A stretch of DNA of 64,000 nt from Erythroxylum novogranatense (taxonomy: Eukaryota > Streptophyta > Magnoliopsida > Malpighiales > Erythroxylaceae). This document shows, one piece after another, positions 35,516-47,399 of this stretch (positions are counted from its first letter, which is position 1; each line of letters opens with the position of its first letter). The stretch spans positions 66,532,523-66,596,522 of the forward strand of contig CM057228.1 of assembly GCA_029891385.1 (NCBI GenBank). The letters are read 5' to 3'. The translations under genes were made by a program, and so were the position numbers. The notes beneath the pieces were generated by a model, which saw nothing but the letters and a program-made list of their open reading frames with translations, was not told where the DNA came from and searched no databases.

Positions 35516-37624
35516 TGTTGGATTGGAAAACGTATGCTATATTTGGAGAATTGGTAGATTTCAAAACATTTTAGAAATCATATTGGCAGCGGAAGCAATA
35601 TATCCAAATCATCATGCCAATCCATACATGATATGGTATAAGGATAATAATAAACATAAACAAGATGAAGAGTATTACTGACTCCTTTGCTACAGCTTTA
35701 ATTCCTCGTTGCGCTATCCTCTCCTTCTTCTTGTATCCAAAGCCTTTGCTTTTGAATCTTTTCCTTTATCAATCTATCTACTCCTTGTTGTTGTATCCTC
35801 AACCAATTTGATTTACCTTTTGTTCTCTTAGGACAACTTGGTTAACAAAATTCTTTGGTGGGAAAGGAGAAGAAACACTTTGGAGGAGTATTGTTTTAGA
35901 AAAAAGAAGGAAACAATGAGACACTTCTCATGCAATTTTTGATTTTTTCAAGCAAGATAGGAGAGAGAGTGATAAAAAAATTGTAAGAACACTTCTTACA
36001 CTCTCACACTTTCGGTTAACAACAAAGGAAAGAATAGTCTTCCATCTAATGCATCATTTCTTCATTTAATCAATCATAAATAAGTCATTAAATGAGACTC
36101 TTCTCATTTGTCTTTAAGATGATTATATGAAAAGTCTATTAACTTAATATTATCATGTGTATTTCAGTTTTGGATATGTAATAAGGAAGATGGTCCATCC
36201 AATGTCCATCTTTCTTCTTTAATCCAATCAATGCTAATAGGTTACATGCTAAACATTAAAAGATAACCATTAAACCATTTAATGGTAAGTTCATAACTCC
36301 ATTTAATGATGATAAACCATAATAAAGACCATCTTTATTTAGAATTTTAATGTCAAATGTGCAGCTACAAATTCCACCCTAACAAAACCGAAATTGATCC
36401 TTCATTTCTTAAAAAAATTGTTTTAATATAATTAATCTAATCAATTATATTAAACCAAAGTCTAGCCCATTTCTAAATGAACATTTGGGCTTTTAATTAA
36501 CCATTAATTAGAACAAGCCCAACATTCAATTATGGGCTTCTAAAACCTCCATTTATATTTCTTACTTAGCTTGATAACCTCCCTTGAAGCCAAGTGGGGA
36601 ATCTTATTGAACTTTGATAATTCAAGCTCCAATAAGCCTAAAATTAATTTAATCTCGTTAGAATTAATTCTAACTTATTAACAAAATGTCATTCCACTAA
36701 AGAAAATTAGTTAAACTCTTGAATTATTAAATATTATGAGAACACATATTTTATGTCCAATTGCAAACTCTATTTAGAACCTTATTATAGCCATCCACAC
36801 AATAAAGGGTAAAATTACCATTTTGCCTTTATGTTAGTTTTTCCTTTTAGATCTGTCGTTTTACTTTATATGGTGATTAACACACAAGATTTCATCTTGG
36901 TGTTAAGATTTGATGGGTAGTTAGTCCATCAAACTACTAGCGCCAGTTTAATCACCAAATCTCCTTAAAACATCTAGAAGTGATGATATCACTATAAACT
37001 CTTTATTTGAGTGAATGTTCCCTGATACATGTTTCAATTAATAATTCTAACATACAGACACTATATTAATACTCTTTAAAAATCCATTTCGATCAAATCA
37101 AGAATTATAATGAAACACATACGAGTTCACCACTCATCAAGATTATGGTTCATAATAAGCAAATGCTTAAGTTGTATGTTTTAAGATTAAAGTATAGCCC
37201 ACTTTATTCTTGAAAACATACTTGATTCCAGATTCATTTAATAGTTTCATTATCGATAGTTGACTACTATCATGATATGAAACTCATCATTCCCTTTAAG
37301 TAAACTCTTTTACTTATATGGAGATAAATCGCAACATTATAGTCTAAATCATAATCAAGCGACCAACTTGATTATTCAACTGTGAATCAATTAATTTAGA
37401 TCTTATAATATACATGTTTCCCATACATCTCTATGTATATGTATATTACTTACAAAAGAATCTTGGTACCTTTTGACTAGATATATAATGCTCACACAAA
37501 TAAAACCAAACTCTTTTGTTTTATTAATAATAAATATTTTCATTACAAAATTATAACTGAAGAAGATAAAGTTACATGTAAATACACTTGTTTTCCAAGG
37601 CACTATATTTACCTAACTCCAACA
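35516..37624 (-). mobile_element. Solo LTR of Copia-1
   Basis: Begins TGTTGGATTGG and ends ACTCCAACA, flanked on both sides by GATAT (35511-35515 and 37625-37629). It aligns along its length with the LTRs at 42282-44383 and 49722-51582. Its 2109 bp and exact duplication indicate a solo LTR formed by recombination after insertion. Confidence 0.93.
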
Positions 37625-38100
37625 GATATGCACATTGAATGAAAAGTGTTGATAGCATAATATGTGATTGGAATGTTTCTTTTAGATCTTGAATCTTTGC
37701 TCTGCTATGAAGAGGACAACCTGATATCCAATTATCATGTCAATATAGTGCACTTTCTAAACCTTTTGAAAGTTAATTTTTTGACCTTTAACTATCAATA
37801 AAATATTTTTTGAAAAATTAAAATAAATGGATTAATATAATAACGTTTAGTAAGTTCCAAACTTTTGTTTATGTTACCTCTACCACTACGTGTCAAAGTA
37901 AAATGACATATATATATATATCCCATGGAATACCATTAGCTAAAAACTCTTGAAGGGAGTCTAAGAGATTCAATTTGAATTTACATCTTTGGAGTGTGGA
38001 TCCAAAGTCCCTAAGATATGATAGTTTTAACATAGATGACTTAGTCCCCAAGCTTGTAAGATTTTGGAGTTGTATGTGAGATGGATATTTTAACTTAATA
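37625..38100. other. Unassigned spacer
   Basis: No LTR end was recognised, though the remaining 3' LTR sequence could be here in divergent form. A minus-strand open frame spans 37893-38246 (117 codons), partly inside the next LTR. Its SLGTKSSMLKLSYLRDF-like text faintly recalls a leucine-rich protein, but I cannot assign it. The last five bases, TAATA, are the target duplication of the next element. Confidence 0.35.
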
Positions 38101-41100
38101 TGTAACATTCCACCTCCGACGGGAAGGGTAAAATCGTAATTTAGCAAAGAATGAGAGTGATTGGGACTAATTACGAATTTCCATGCATACTGGTATTGGT
38201 GAATATTGATTTTTTGCACATAAAAAATAACTGTATATGCATTCATGATTATTTCCCGGTATTGGGTCTAAATGGAATTTTATAGTGAATAATGTGAAAA
38301 TTGTGTTCAAAAAATTTGTTGGAGTGATCCATTGTGTGTTTTACATTTTAAGGGATTTTTAGGAATTTTTCTAGACTTTTTCGGAGAAAATTCCCGGACT
38401 GGATAAATCGCCAAGTGGCGAACCGGTTGATTTTCGATAGCGAAAATTTCTATCCAATGACACTATAATATTAGGCATATTATTTTGGGATTGAAATGAG
38501 GGCCTTGGAATTGATTAGGTCAAATTTCATTAGGGTTTCTTAAGAAATCCTATTACATGTTTTTGTCCTTTTCTCATTTTGTCTTTTTCTTCAAAATGAC
38601 ACTTGTCCTACACCTTTTAAATGTTTTTGTCTTATTCCTTCATTGTATTTTCGGTGTCTTAAAAGGGGAGGAAAGAAAAAGATGGTTTTGTGTTTTTTTT
38701 TGGCTCCTCCTCCATCCGAAACCTCTCTTCCATCTCTTTCATTTGGATTCTTTAATTAGCTTCCTAAAGAACTACTCTTCTCTTCTCCCTTAAGTGCCTT
38801 CCTAGCATGGATACAAGCTTGAGTGTTCTACCTCCTTTACATGGTGATGATTATGAGTGATGTTGGGAAGAAGACGATGATCGTGGGTGTTAGAGAAATG
38901 TAGGAAGTTTGTGAAAAGTTGGATAAGTTGAAGAAGATTAAAGCTTAAATAGGTAAGAGGATGTTCTATGTTTGTTGCATGTATAATTTTAACATCTTGT
39001 GCATAAATTGCATGAAGTTGTGCTTTGACTAGATGAGTATGTAAATTGGTTATTTAATTGATGGTTGATTGATATATTGATAGGGTAAAACCTAATGAAT
39101 GTAAGTAGAGTTGTTAAGATGATTAAAAGTGAAGTAATACTTAAAGAGTAGTGTAAGAGGTGTATGAATGAGGCAATGAGTGTTGCTGCCATGTTTATGG
39201 CTAAGTGCTTAAGGGGATGATTGAATGATATATTGGTTGATTGAGTGATTAAATTTAATGCTTATGGAGGTAGGAAAGGTGTTAAAATGAAAGGAAGTGA
39301 ATAGAGCTGAAAAATGGATTTGTACCTATTGCACTGTTTTGATCATAACAAATTGTATGGTTAAGCAAATGAGGTGAGGTTTGAACCAAATGAAACTTTA
39401 GTTGATTGGCTAAGATTTATTGTGAAATAGGTGTTGTCTAATTGTAGCCTTAAGAGGTTGAATTTGGCTTGGAAAGTTAATGTTATTGACTATATGAACA
39501 GTATCGGAAAGTGATAATCTGAAAATTTGGTGATTTTTCTAGATTTATGTAGAAGGAATTAGTGAAAATGGTCTCCATGAAAGATGAAGTCTATCTTGTT
39601 AGCTTTCCATTTCCACTGATTTTGCAATTTTTTGATATGTATATTGGTAGATATGACCTGTTGAATGTTGACTGGTTATGTGCATTTTGTTGAAACCTAG
39701 CCATCAGTGTAGGTTTTGTGAGCATTGTAATTAAAGGCAAATTTAGAGATTTTTGTGATTTGAATTGACACAAATGATATTCTGTCAAGATTTAGAGGAA
39801 GCAATTATCTTGAAAATGATATATAGTATGTTAATTTTGGATAACAGAATTGGGACTTATGAATTTTCAAAGATTGGAATGAAGTTAGGTCATTGACTAG
39901 TGGTCAGGGTAGAAACGTGCATGACAGTTTTGAGCTTGTTAGAGATGGAATTGGTTTTTAAGCCCTTCATGAGAAGTGTATTATTGTGTTTGATATTTTC
40001 AGGGATATAAAGTATGCAATTTTTTGACTTTGTGCAAGGATTTATGATTTTTAGAAAATTACACAGTTCAGGTGGTTTCAAGGGGCAGAGTCATTCACTG
40101 AATTGTTTGGCCTAGTTAGCAATTGAATTTGATTTCATATTGTCCTGAAAGTTGTAGGTATTGTTTTGATCTTTCTATTGGCATTTATTTGGTAATTTTT
40201 GAATAAAGAAAGGGGAAGTTATGGATTTTACAAAATACTGCACTGTTTGGAGAGGCATTGACTAGGCAGTAGCTTCAATTGGATTTTTGACACCCTTAGG
40301 GGTGAAATTGATTTTTATGATCTTCATAAAACTTGTAGAGGTTTTCATGATCTTTCCAATGAGATATGGTTTGTAATGTTTCTAAATGACCAATTGGTAA
40401 TGTTTATCTATTGTAACTGCTATAGAGGTACTTTTGGAGCGTCGATCCACCGACGTCACTGAGACTTCCAGGTACTAGCTTGGAAGTACAGGTGAGTAAC
40501 CTAGATGGTTCATTCAATTATTATATGTTCAATGTGGGAAAATAATGGAGGGATTAGGATTGTGTTTGTTTATGACTGGGTTCCGGACAGGTGGTCCGAT
40601 GAATTGGGAGAACTGCCATAGAAGTGTATCTGGTTGTGATTCTGTGAGCTAATTGCTCTTACTGTGTAAAATTGTGATACATGAATGGATTGTACGGTTA
40701 CTGCTTAATTGTGATGTGATCAATTGTGGCTGGTAGAATTGTGCTATATGAACGTGAATTGTTTGCTATTACTGTGATACTGTGATTAATTGCTTGAAGT
40801 GTTTTGGATGTGCACATTGTGCATTGCTTGCTACACTGTGCTTCATTTCGTTGCCTCTACTGGGGCAGACTGTTGGATATGGACTGTTAATTGGGCATAT
40901 GCATTTCATACATAAATGCATAACCGGATAATAACAACAGTTGTGACCAGAGTCGCCACTGATACTGATACTGAAAAAGAGCCTCGAGCTCGAAGGGAGT
41001 TAGTGCATACCCAGAGGGCTCTCCGACTCCTTAGACGCATCTACTGTACACTGTTCACTGTTTATGCGCTCGGTCACAACATTGTAATCAACTGGGTATC

Positions 41101-41666
41101 ACATGTGCATTGCATACATACTTGACTGAATACTGGAAATGGGAACAAGGCCAAAATGCCTTCCAAAATTGTGAATTGCTTGTGTGCTGCATGAATTAAG
41201 CGAACCATCGATGATGGTTCCTCACTGAGTTCGCAAAACTCACCCAAAATTTGCATCTATTTTTCAGGTCTTGAAGAGTACCCCGTTTGACACGGGAGTA
41301 TGTCTACCGTATGCAAGGGACAGATAGAGGTCGGGATCAGTTTGCGTCTGCATTAGTGTCTCATAAATTATATTCCAAAATCTCTGTAAAAGAATGCTTT
41401 GTATTTATAGTGAGCCCAATTTGGTTATGGCTTTTTGTTCATTAAATGGCTTTTGTAAATTATTATTGAATGATTGTTATAACTGAAAATGTTTATTTAT
41501 GAACGTGGGCTCAGATTGTTTACTGTCTATTCCGCGTACATGAGTGTAATGAAAAAAAATCATACTAAGTTTCGACTGACTGATGTAGCACGCCACCCTC
41601 GGGGGGCACGGACTCGGATATCACCAACGATGTCGGGTTCAGGTCACGCGGGAGTGGGGTGTTACA
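38101..41666 (+). mobile_element. 5' LTR of large noncoding element, family B
   Basis: Starts TGTAACATTCC and ends GTGGGGTGTTACA next to a PBS; 3.57 kb. It contains repeated ~200-bp modules (39540-40400), the block TTTTGGAGCGTCGATCCACC (40431-40450), a CGGAC/GTCCG hairpin (40584-40598), GAGCCTCGAGCTC (about 40980) and the double hairpin (41203-41241). The right end of the whole element (56572) is followed by the same TAATA that precedes 38101, so this LTR pairs with 54250-56572. Confidence 0.9.
40492..41267 (+). other. Candidate intron within the LTR
   Basis: GTACAG|GTGAGTAACC at 40492 is a strong splice-donor consensus. CATCTATTTTTCAG|G at 41267 is a strong acceptor. The span would remove most of the hairpin-bearing part of the LTR. 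In the partner LTR the donor is kept (about 55411) but the acceptor AG reads TG, so if real it is not maintained there. Prediction from consensus only. Confidence 0.25.
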
Positions 41667-41673
41667 ATTTAGG

Positions 41674-41686
41674 TGGTATCATAGCC
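41674..41686 (+). other. Primer-binding site, tRNA-iMet type
   Basis: TGGTATCATAGCC, seven bases after the LTR end, differs by one base from the TGGTATCAGAGCC complement of initiator tRNA-Met. Confidence 0.8.
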
Positions 41687-42281
41687 CAGCAATACGAATG
41701 TATCTGGGCACAGTCTGAAACATAAGTTAAGTTGCTTGCATTTGAGTCGTGTCGTTGCAGACCATAGCAACTAATCCCCAGTCTGAGTCGCATGAGTAGA
41801 AATCCTACATGTGAACATGTGTTACGTGATTAAGTGTGAGAAAAGTGAGAATGTATTAGAATGTGAACCCATGAAAGTGTATGAACAATTAGGAAGGAAA
41901 AAAAAGGAAAAATGGATAATGAGACTTATATTGTACTGTTGTTATAAACCCGGAATGTGGTATAAGTATGACTACGTTAGCATGGGCTGATTGAGGAAAG
42001 AATGATATCAAAATGATTCAGGGGATTGAAAGTGGCAATATTACGACGAATGAAATCGGAAATGTCTATAGCTTGGAAAGGTTCACTGTGGATATGAGAA
42101 ACATAGTGGCTAAAGTATGCTTTTGTGAGAGTAAAAGTTCGAGATGATTAGGTAATTGGAGTTGTGACTTGTATATTCAACGAAATGGGGATAATTGGAA
42201 ATGAGCAAAAAGTATATGGTCCGATCAGGCATATATGAATTCACTACATTTGTGTTAGTGGATATCATAGATGATGATAAC
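41687..42281 (+). mobile_element. Internal region of family B element, left part
   Basis: No ORF with recognisable domains. It is related to the start of the internal region at 24448-26252. It ends in ATAAC (42277-42281), the target site of the Copia insertion. Confidence 0.65.
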
Positions 42282-44383
42282 TGTTGGATCGGAAAAAGAA
42301 AGCATGCTTAGTATGGAGAAACGATAGATTTCAAAACTTTTTAAGAAATCATCTTGCAGCGGAAGCAATATATCCAAATCAACATGCTAATCCATACTTG
42401 GTATAAGGATAATAAAACCAAGAACAAGATAAAAGGAATTACCGACTCCTTCGCTACAGCTTTAAATCCTCGCTGCGCTATCCTCTCCTTCTTATATCCA
42501 AATCCTTTGCCTTTGAGTCTTTTCCTTTAGCAATCTATATTCTTCATTATTGTAGTATCCTCAACCAATTAGATTTACCACTTGTTCTTCAAGGACAACT
42601 AGGTTAACAAAATCCTTTGGTGGGAAAGGAGAAGAAATATTTGCAGGAGATTTTCTTAGAAGAAGAAGAACCAAAATTGAAACTCTTTCAATTCTTTCAC
42701 TTAGGAATTTCGGTTCTACCTTGCATGAAAGGAGAGAATGTCTAAAAACCATGCAAGAACCCTTTCTAACATCTCAATTTCGAAATATGCATGAATGGAA
42801 AGAGTGAGAGGCATCCAATGCATCACTTCTTACATTAATCACTCATCAAATAGCCAATAAATGAGACTTACTTCATTTATCTTTAAAATGGCTATTTGAA
42901 AAGACCATAACCTATAATTGAATACCCATTTTGGTTTTGGCAAGAAGAAAGAAGGAAGATGGTCCATCTAATGCACATCTTTCATCTTTAATCTAATGAA
43001 TGCAAATAGGTTACATGCCAACATTAAAAGCCAACCATTAAACCATTTAATGGTAAGTTCATAACTCCATTTAATAATGATGAACCATAATAAAGACCAT
43101 CTTTATTTAGTATTTTAATGTCAAATGTGTGGTTACACATCTAACCTAACACAATTTTGAAATTGCTTCTTTTCCATTTTAAAAAAAATTGTTTTAATAT
43201 AATTAATCTAATCAATTACATTAAACCAAAACAAGCCCATTTCTAAATGAACATATGGGCTTCCAATTAACCATTAATTAGTATAAGCCCATCATTCAAT
43301 TATGGACTTCTAAAGCCTCCAAACTACTTCTTACTTAGCTTGATAACCTTCCTTAAAGTCAAGTGGGGAATCTTATTGGACTTTGATAATTCAAGCTCCA
43401 ATAAGCCCAGAAATAATTCAATCTCATTGGAATTAATTCTAGCTTATTAACTAAATGTCATTCCACTAAAGACAATTAGTTGAACTCTTGAATTATTAAA
43501 TATTATGAGAATATGTCCAATTGCAAACCCTATTTAGAACCTTATTATAGCCATCCGCACAATAAAGGGTAAAATTACCGTTTTGCCCTTATGTTGGTTT
43601 TTCCTTCTAGATCTCTCATTTTACTTTATATGGTGATTAACACATAAGATCTCATCTTAGTGTTTAGACTTGATGGGTAGCTAGTCCATCAAACTACTGG
43701 CACCAGTTTAATCACCAAATCTCCTTAAAACATCTAGAAGAGATGATAACACTATAAACTCTTTATTTGAGTGAATGTTCCATGATACATGTTTCAATTA
43801 ATAATTCCAACATGCGAGAATCGGATTAATACCTGTAAAAATCCATTCCGATCATATCAAGAATTATAATGAAACACATATGAGTTCACCACTCATCAAG
43901 ATTGTGGTTCATAATAAGCGAATGCTTAAGTTGTATGTTTTAAGATTAAAGTAATGGCCCACTTTATTCTTGAAAACATACTTGATTCCAGATTCATTTA
44001 ATAGTGGCATTATCGATAGTCTACTACTATCATGATATGAAACTCATCATTCCCTTTAAGTAAACTCCTTTACTTATATGGAGATAAATCGCAACACTAC
44101 AGTCTAAACCATAATGAAACGACCAACTTGATTATTCAACTGTGAATCAATTAATTTAGATTCTAATAATATACATGTTTCCCATACATCTCTATGTATA
44201 TGTATATTACTTACAAATGAATCTTGGTACCTTATGACCAGATATATAATGCTCATACAGATAAAACCAAACTCTTTTGTTTTATTAATAATAAATATTT
44301 TCATTACAAAGCAGAATCAAGAAGATAAAGTTACATGTAAATACACTTGCTTTCTAGGGCACTATATTTACATAACTCCAACA
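42282..44383 (-). mobile_element. Copia-1 element: 3' LTR
   Basis: The left LTR of a 9.3-kb minus-strand Copia element (42282-51582), starting TGTTGGATCGG and ending ACTCCAACA. The element is flanked by ATAAC (42277-42281) and ATAGC (51583-51587), a duplication with one mismatch. It carries an 8-bp deletion near 42397 relative to the other LTR; otherwise the first ~130 bp differ at only two bases. Confidence 0.93.
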
Positions 44384-44400
44384 ATCTCCACTTGCCCTAA
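44384..44400 (-). other. Polypurine tract of the Copia element
   Basis: On the minus strand TTAGGGCAAGTGGAGAT directly precedes the 3' LTR. This is a typical plant Copia PPT. Confidence 0.85.
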
Positions 44401-44544
44401 AGCAAGTTTGACATATCCTTCATTCCCATCCCTTCTAGGTGACCCTCAAAGCTCTTTTGAGTCAATGTCTTTGTGAACGGATCGTGAGGTTTTGCTCTGT
44501 AGGAATCTTTACCACATCCACTTCTCCACGTTGTATTATCTCCC

Positions 44545-45039
44545 TTATGAGATGATACTTTCACTCAATGTGTTTGGCACTTTGTGGTTCCGAGGTTCTT
44601 TAGAATTAGCCCAACGCCCACTATTATCACAATAAAGTGTAATGGCTTTTTCGCCTCGAACTACCTCCAAATTATTTAGAACTTCGGAGCAGATCGCTTC
44701 CTTTTCACGCTTTACAAGCAGCAACATACTCAGCCTTCATAGTCGAATCAGCAATACAAGATTGCTTGACACTCCTCGAAACTATGGCTCCACCTCCTAA
44801 AGTAAATATAGAACCAGAAGTTGATTTCCTTGAATTAACATCGATTGGAAATCGAATCCGTATATCTGTCGGAATAAGATTACTTCCAGAGTAAACAAGC
44901 ATTAAGTTCTTCGTCCTACGAAGATACTTAAATATACACTTAACCGCATGATCCAATGTTCCATTCTGGATTGGATGAAATCGCTACCGATCCCATCGCG
45001 TAATGAGATATCTCGGTCTAGTGCACAACATTGCATACA
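44545..45039 (-). pseudogene. Copia RNase H region
   Basis: The frames 44956-44705 and 44727-44545 give the C-terminal RNase H of a Copia polyprotein. HAVKCIFKYLRRTKNLML is followed by the STSGSIFTLGGGAI segment, then STMKAEYVAAC, which carries the catalytic glutamate, and LYCDNSG, which carries the next catalytic aspartate. One frameshift near 44715 and a further break before the PPT disable it. This is the end of the polyprotein, closest to the 3' LTR. Confidence 0.9.
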
Positions 45040-46080
45040 TCAAACTACCAACTGCAGAAGCATATGGAATGTTACGCATGCGTTCAACCTCCTCTTGGGT
45101 TTTAGGTGCTTGTTCCTTTGAAAGTTTGATTCCATGTCTAGTAGGAGTGAAACCCTCTTGGAATCTTGCATGGTGAACTTATTGAGCATATTCTCAATGT
45201 AGGTTAGTTGAGACAAAACTATCTTCTTGTTCTTACGATCCCTTATAAGTTTGATCCCTAGAACATAGGTAGCCTCTCCCAAATCCTTCATTGAAAACTG
45301 CTCATTCAGCCATCCTTAACCGCAGATAACATTCCCACATCATTCCCAATGAGCGTAATGTCATCAACATACGAGGATTAGGAAAGTAACCTTACCTTCT
45401 TGTATTCTTTTGTAAACACAAGGCTCATCTAGGTTTTGTATGAACCCATAGGTTTTGATAGCCTTATCAAACCTAATGTTCCAAGACCTAGATGCTTGCT
45501 TAAGTCCATAAATGGACCTTTGCAACTTGCAAACCTTATGCTCATTACCTAGCTCAATGAATCCTTACGGTTGGGCCATATAAATGGTCTCCTCAAGATC
45601 TCCATTCGAAATGCGGTCTTGACATCCATTTGCCATATTTTATAATCAAAATAGGTCTGCTATGGCCAAAAGAATCTGATGGACTTAAGCATGGCAACCG
45701 GAGAAAAGTCTCCTCGTAGTCTATACCCTCCTTTTGAGTATAGCCTTTAGCTACCAATCTAGCTTTAAAGGTCTCTACCTTTCCATCCGATCCTTTTCCT
45801 TTGTAGATCCATTTACACCCTATGGTTTTAGACACGGTGGTAGATCTACAAGGACCGAGACTTCATTAGTATACATAGAATCTATTTCCGATTCCATTGC
45901 CTTGAGCCATTTTCCTGCATCAACATCATTAATAGCCTGTGTATACGTAACGGGATCTATTTCTTCTTTGTCTGAGATGGCAATTAAGCCTTCTCCTAAA
46001 CCCAAATACCTATCTGGTTGTCTCACAACCCTCCCACTACGTCTAGGCACATCTTGATGTTCAGGTTGCACTTCTGATTC
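45040..46080 (-). pseudogene. Copia reverse transcriptase, frameshifted
   Basis: Pieces in several frames reconstruct the order of a Copia RT. IDPVTYTQAINDVDAGKWLKA with a stretch up to VLVDLPP comes first (46071-45820). [20 protein letters not shown] and [20 protein letters not shown] follow (45835-45593). Next are KVCKLQRSIYGLKQASRSWN (about 45530-45470) and the catalytic YVDD (codons at 45371-45360). MKDLGEATYVLGIKLIRDR comes last (45291-45040). At least three frameshifts or stops separate these, and the [14 protein letters not shown] region is altered. Not functional as it stands, but the active-site motif survives. Confidence 0.93.
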
Positions 46081-46086
46081 AACTCT

Positions 46087-47061
46087 TCAATCCATTTCGA
46101 CATCTTGTTCTGTCATATCCAAAACAACTCTTGGTTTAGATGAAATTGCTAACTCCTTTAGTACTACTTCACTTCTTCCTTTGTGATTTCTCACAAACTC
46201 TTCCTGTAAGAAGTTTGCATTTGTCGATACAAATACCTTCCTATCATGAGGACTGTAAAAATAGTACCCTCGAGTTCCCGTAGGATATCCTACAAACAAA
46301 CATACTTCTGACCTTGGTTCCATCTTTGTGGATTCAGGCTTTAGAACATGGGCTGGACAGCCCCAAGTCCTCAAGTGCCTCAATGAAGGCACTCGGCCAG
46401 TCCACAACTCCCTAGATGTTTTAGGCACCGATTTGGATGGAGCAAAGTTAAGAAGATATGTTGCCGTTTGTATGGCATATCCCCAGAACGATTCTGGAAG
46501 GCTAGCATAGGACATCATTGATCTTACCATTTCCAATAGAGTTCTATTTCTCCTCTCTGCTACACCATTCTGTTGAGGTGTACGAGGAGCTGACAAATTG
46601 GAAACAATTCCATTGTCAATTAAATATTGCTGGAACTCTCCAGATAAATACTCACCACCTCGATCCGATCGAAGTCGTTTTAATGGCTTGCCAAGTTGCT
46701 TCTCACTTCGACTTTGAATTCTTTGAACTTTTCAAAAGATTCACTCTTTTATGCATCAAATACAAATAGCCATGTCTTGAGTAATCATCTATAAAAGTTA
46801 TGAAATATTCATAACCTCCTCTAGCTTGTACATTCATGGGCCACACACATCAAGATGTACGATGTCCAATGTGGATTCAAATATGTTTCCTTTAGAAGGA
46901 AATGAGGCTTTTGTCATTTTCCTTCAATACAAGATTCACAGTGGGTAATGGATCACTATCCAAGCCCATAAGGATCCCATCCTTTACTAGCTGTCAAGTC
47001 TTTTTCGATTGATATGACCCATCCTTAAATGCCACAGATACTTTGAATTAATGCTGAGATA
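46087..47061 (-). pseudogene. Copia integrase, interrupted
   Basis: The open frame 46596-46087 (169 residues) holds the second half of the integrase. SAPRTPQQNGVAERRNRTLL carries the catalytic glutamate, and then come SFWGYAIQTATYLLN, LRTWGCPAHV and VGYPTGTRGYYFYSP, characteristic of the Copia integrase C-terminal region. Upstream, in broken frames, are an LWHLRMGHIN-like zinc-finger motif (about 47045), IVHLDVCGP with the first catalytic aspartate (about 46860-46835), and LRSDRGGEY (about 46680-46650). Several frameshifts and stops make it a pseudogene. Confidence 0.92.
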
Positions 47062-47399
47062 TTAGATTGTCTTGGTTTTATCAATTACGTGGTGTTTAGT
47101 GAGCCTTTCATAGGTTCTATAAAAACAATCCTGTTTAATTATCGCTTCATAAATAAAATCCTTATTCTCATATATTGAAACAACCTTTTCAAAATATAAG
47201 GAATAGCCAGATTTTATTAGACAAAAAATAGAAATCATGTTCCTTACAATCATTGGCATGTAATAAACATCTTCCAAATATAACCTATGACCACTAGGAA
47301 AGTCCAAGATAACTACTCCCACTGATTCTGCTGAAACATAGGAACCATCTGCTATCTTAACTTGAAACTGGCCTTTAGGAAGTCTTTTCCTTTGCTGGA
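47062..47399 (-). pseudogene. Copia protease to pre-integrase linker, active site deleted
   Basis: The frame 47322-47062 gives VGVVILDFPSGHRLYLEDVY and then MIVRNMISIFCLIKSGYSLY, the segment between the Copia protease core and the integrase. Just upstream, LPKGQFQVKIADGSYVSAES can be read. The DTGA or DSGA catalytic loop expected between the zinc knuckle (47440) and this segment is absent: only about 40 nt separate the QG-VPAKEK text from the KGQFQV text. An internal deletion has removed the protease active site. Confidence 0.8.

Noticed and set aside
46328..46769. Plus-strand ORFs across the Copia integrase
   Set aside because: Shadows of the minus-strand integrase frame.
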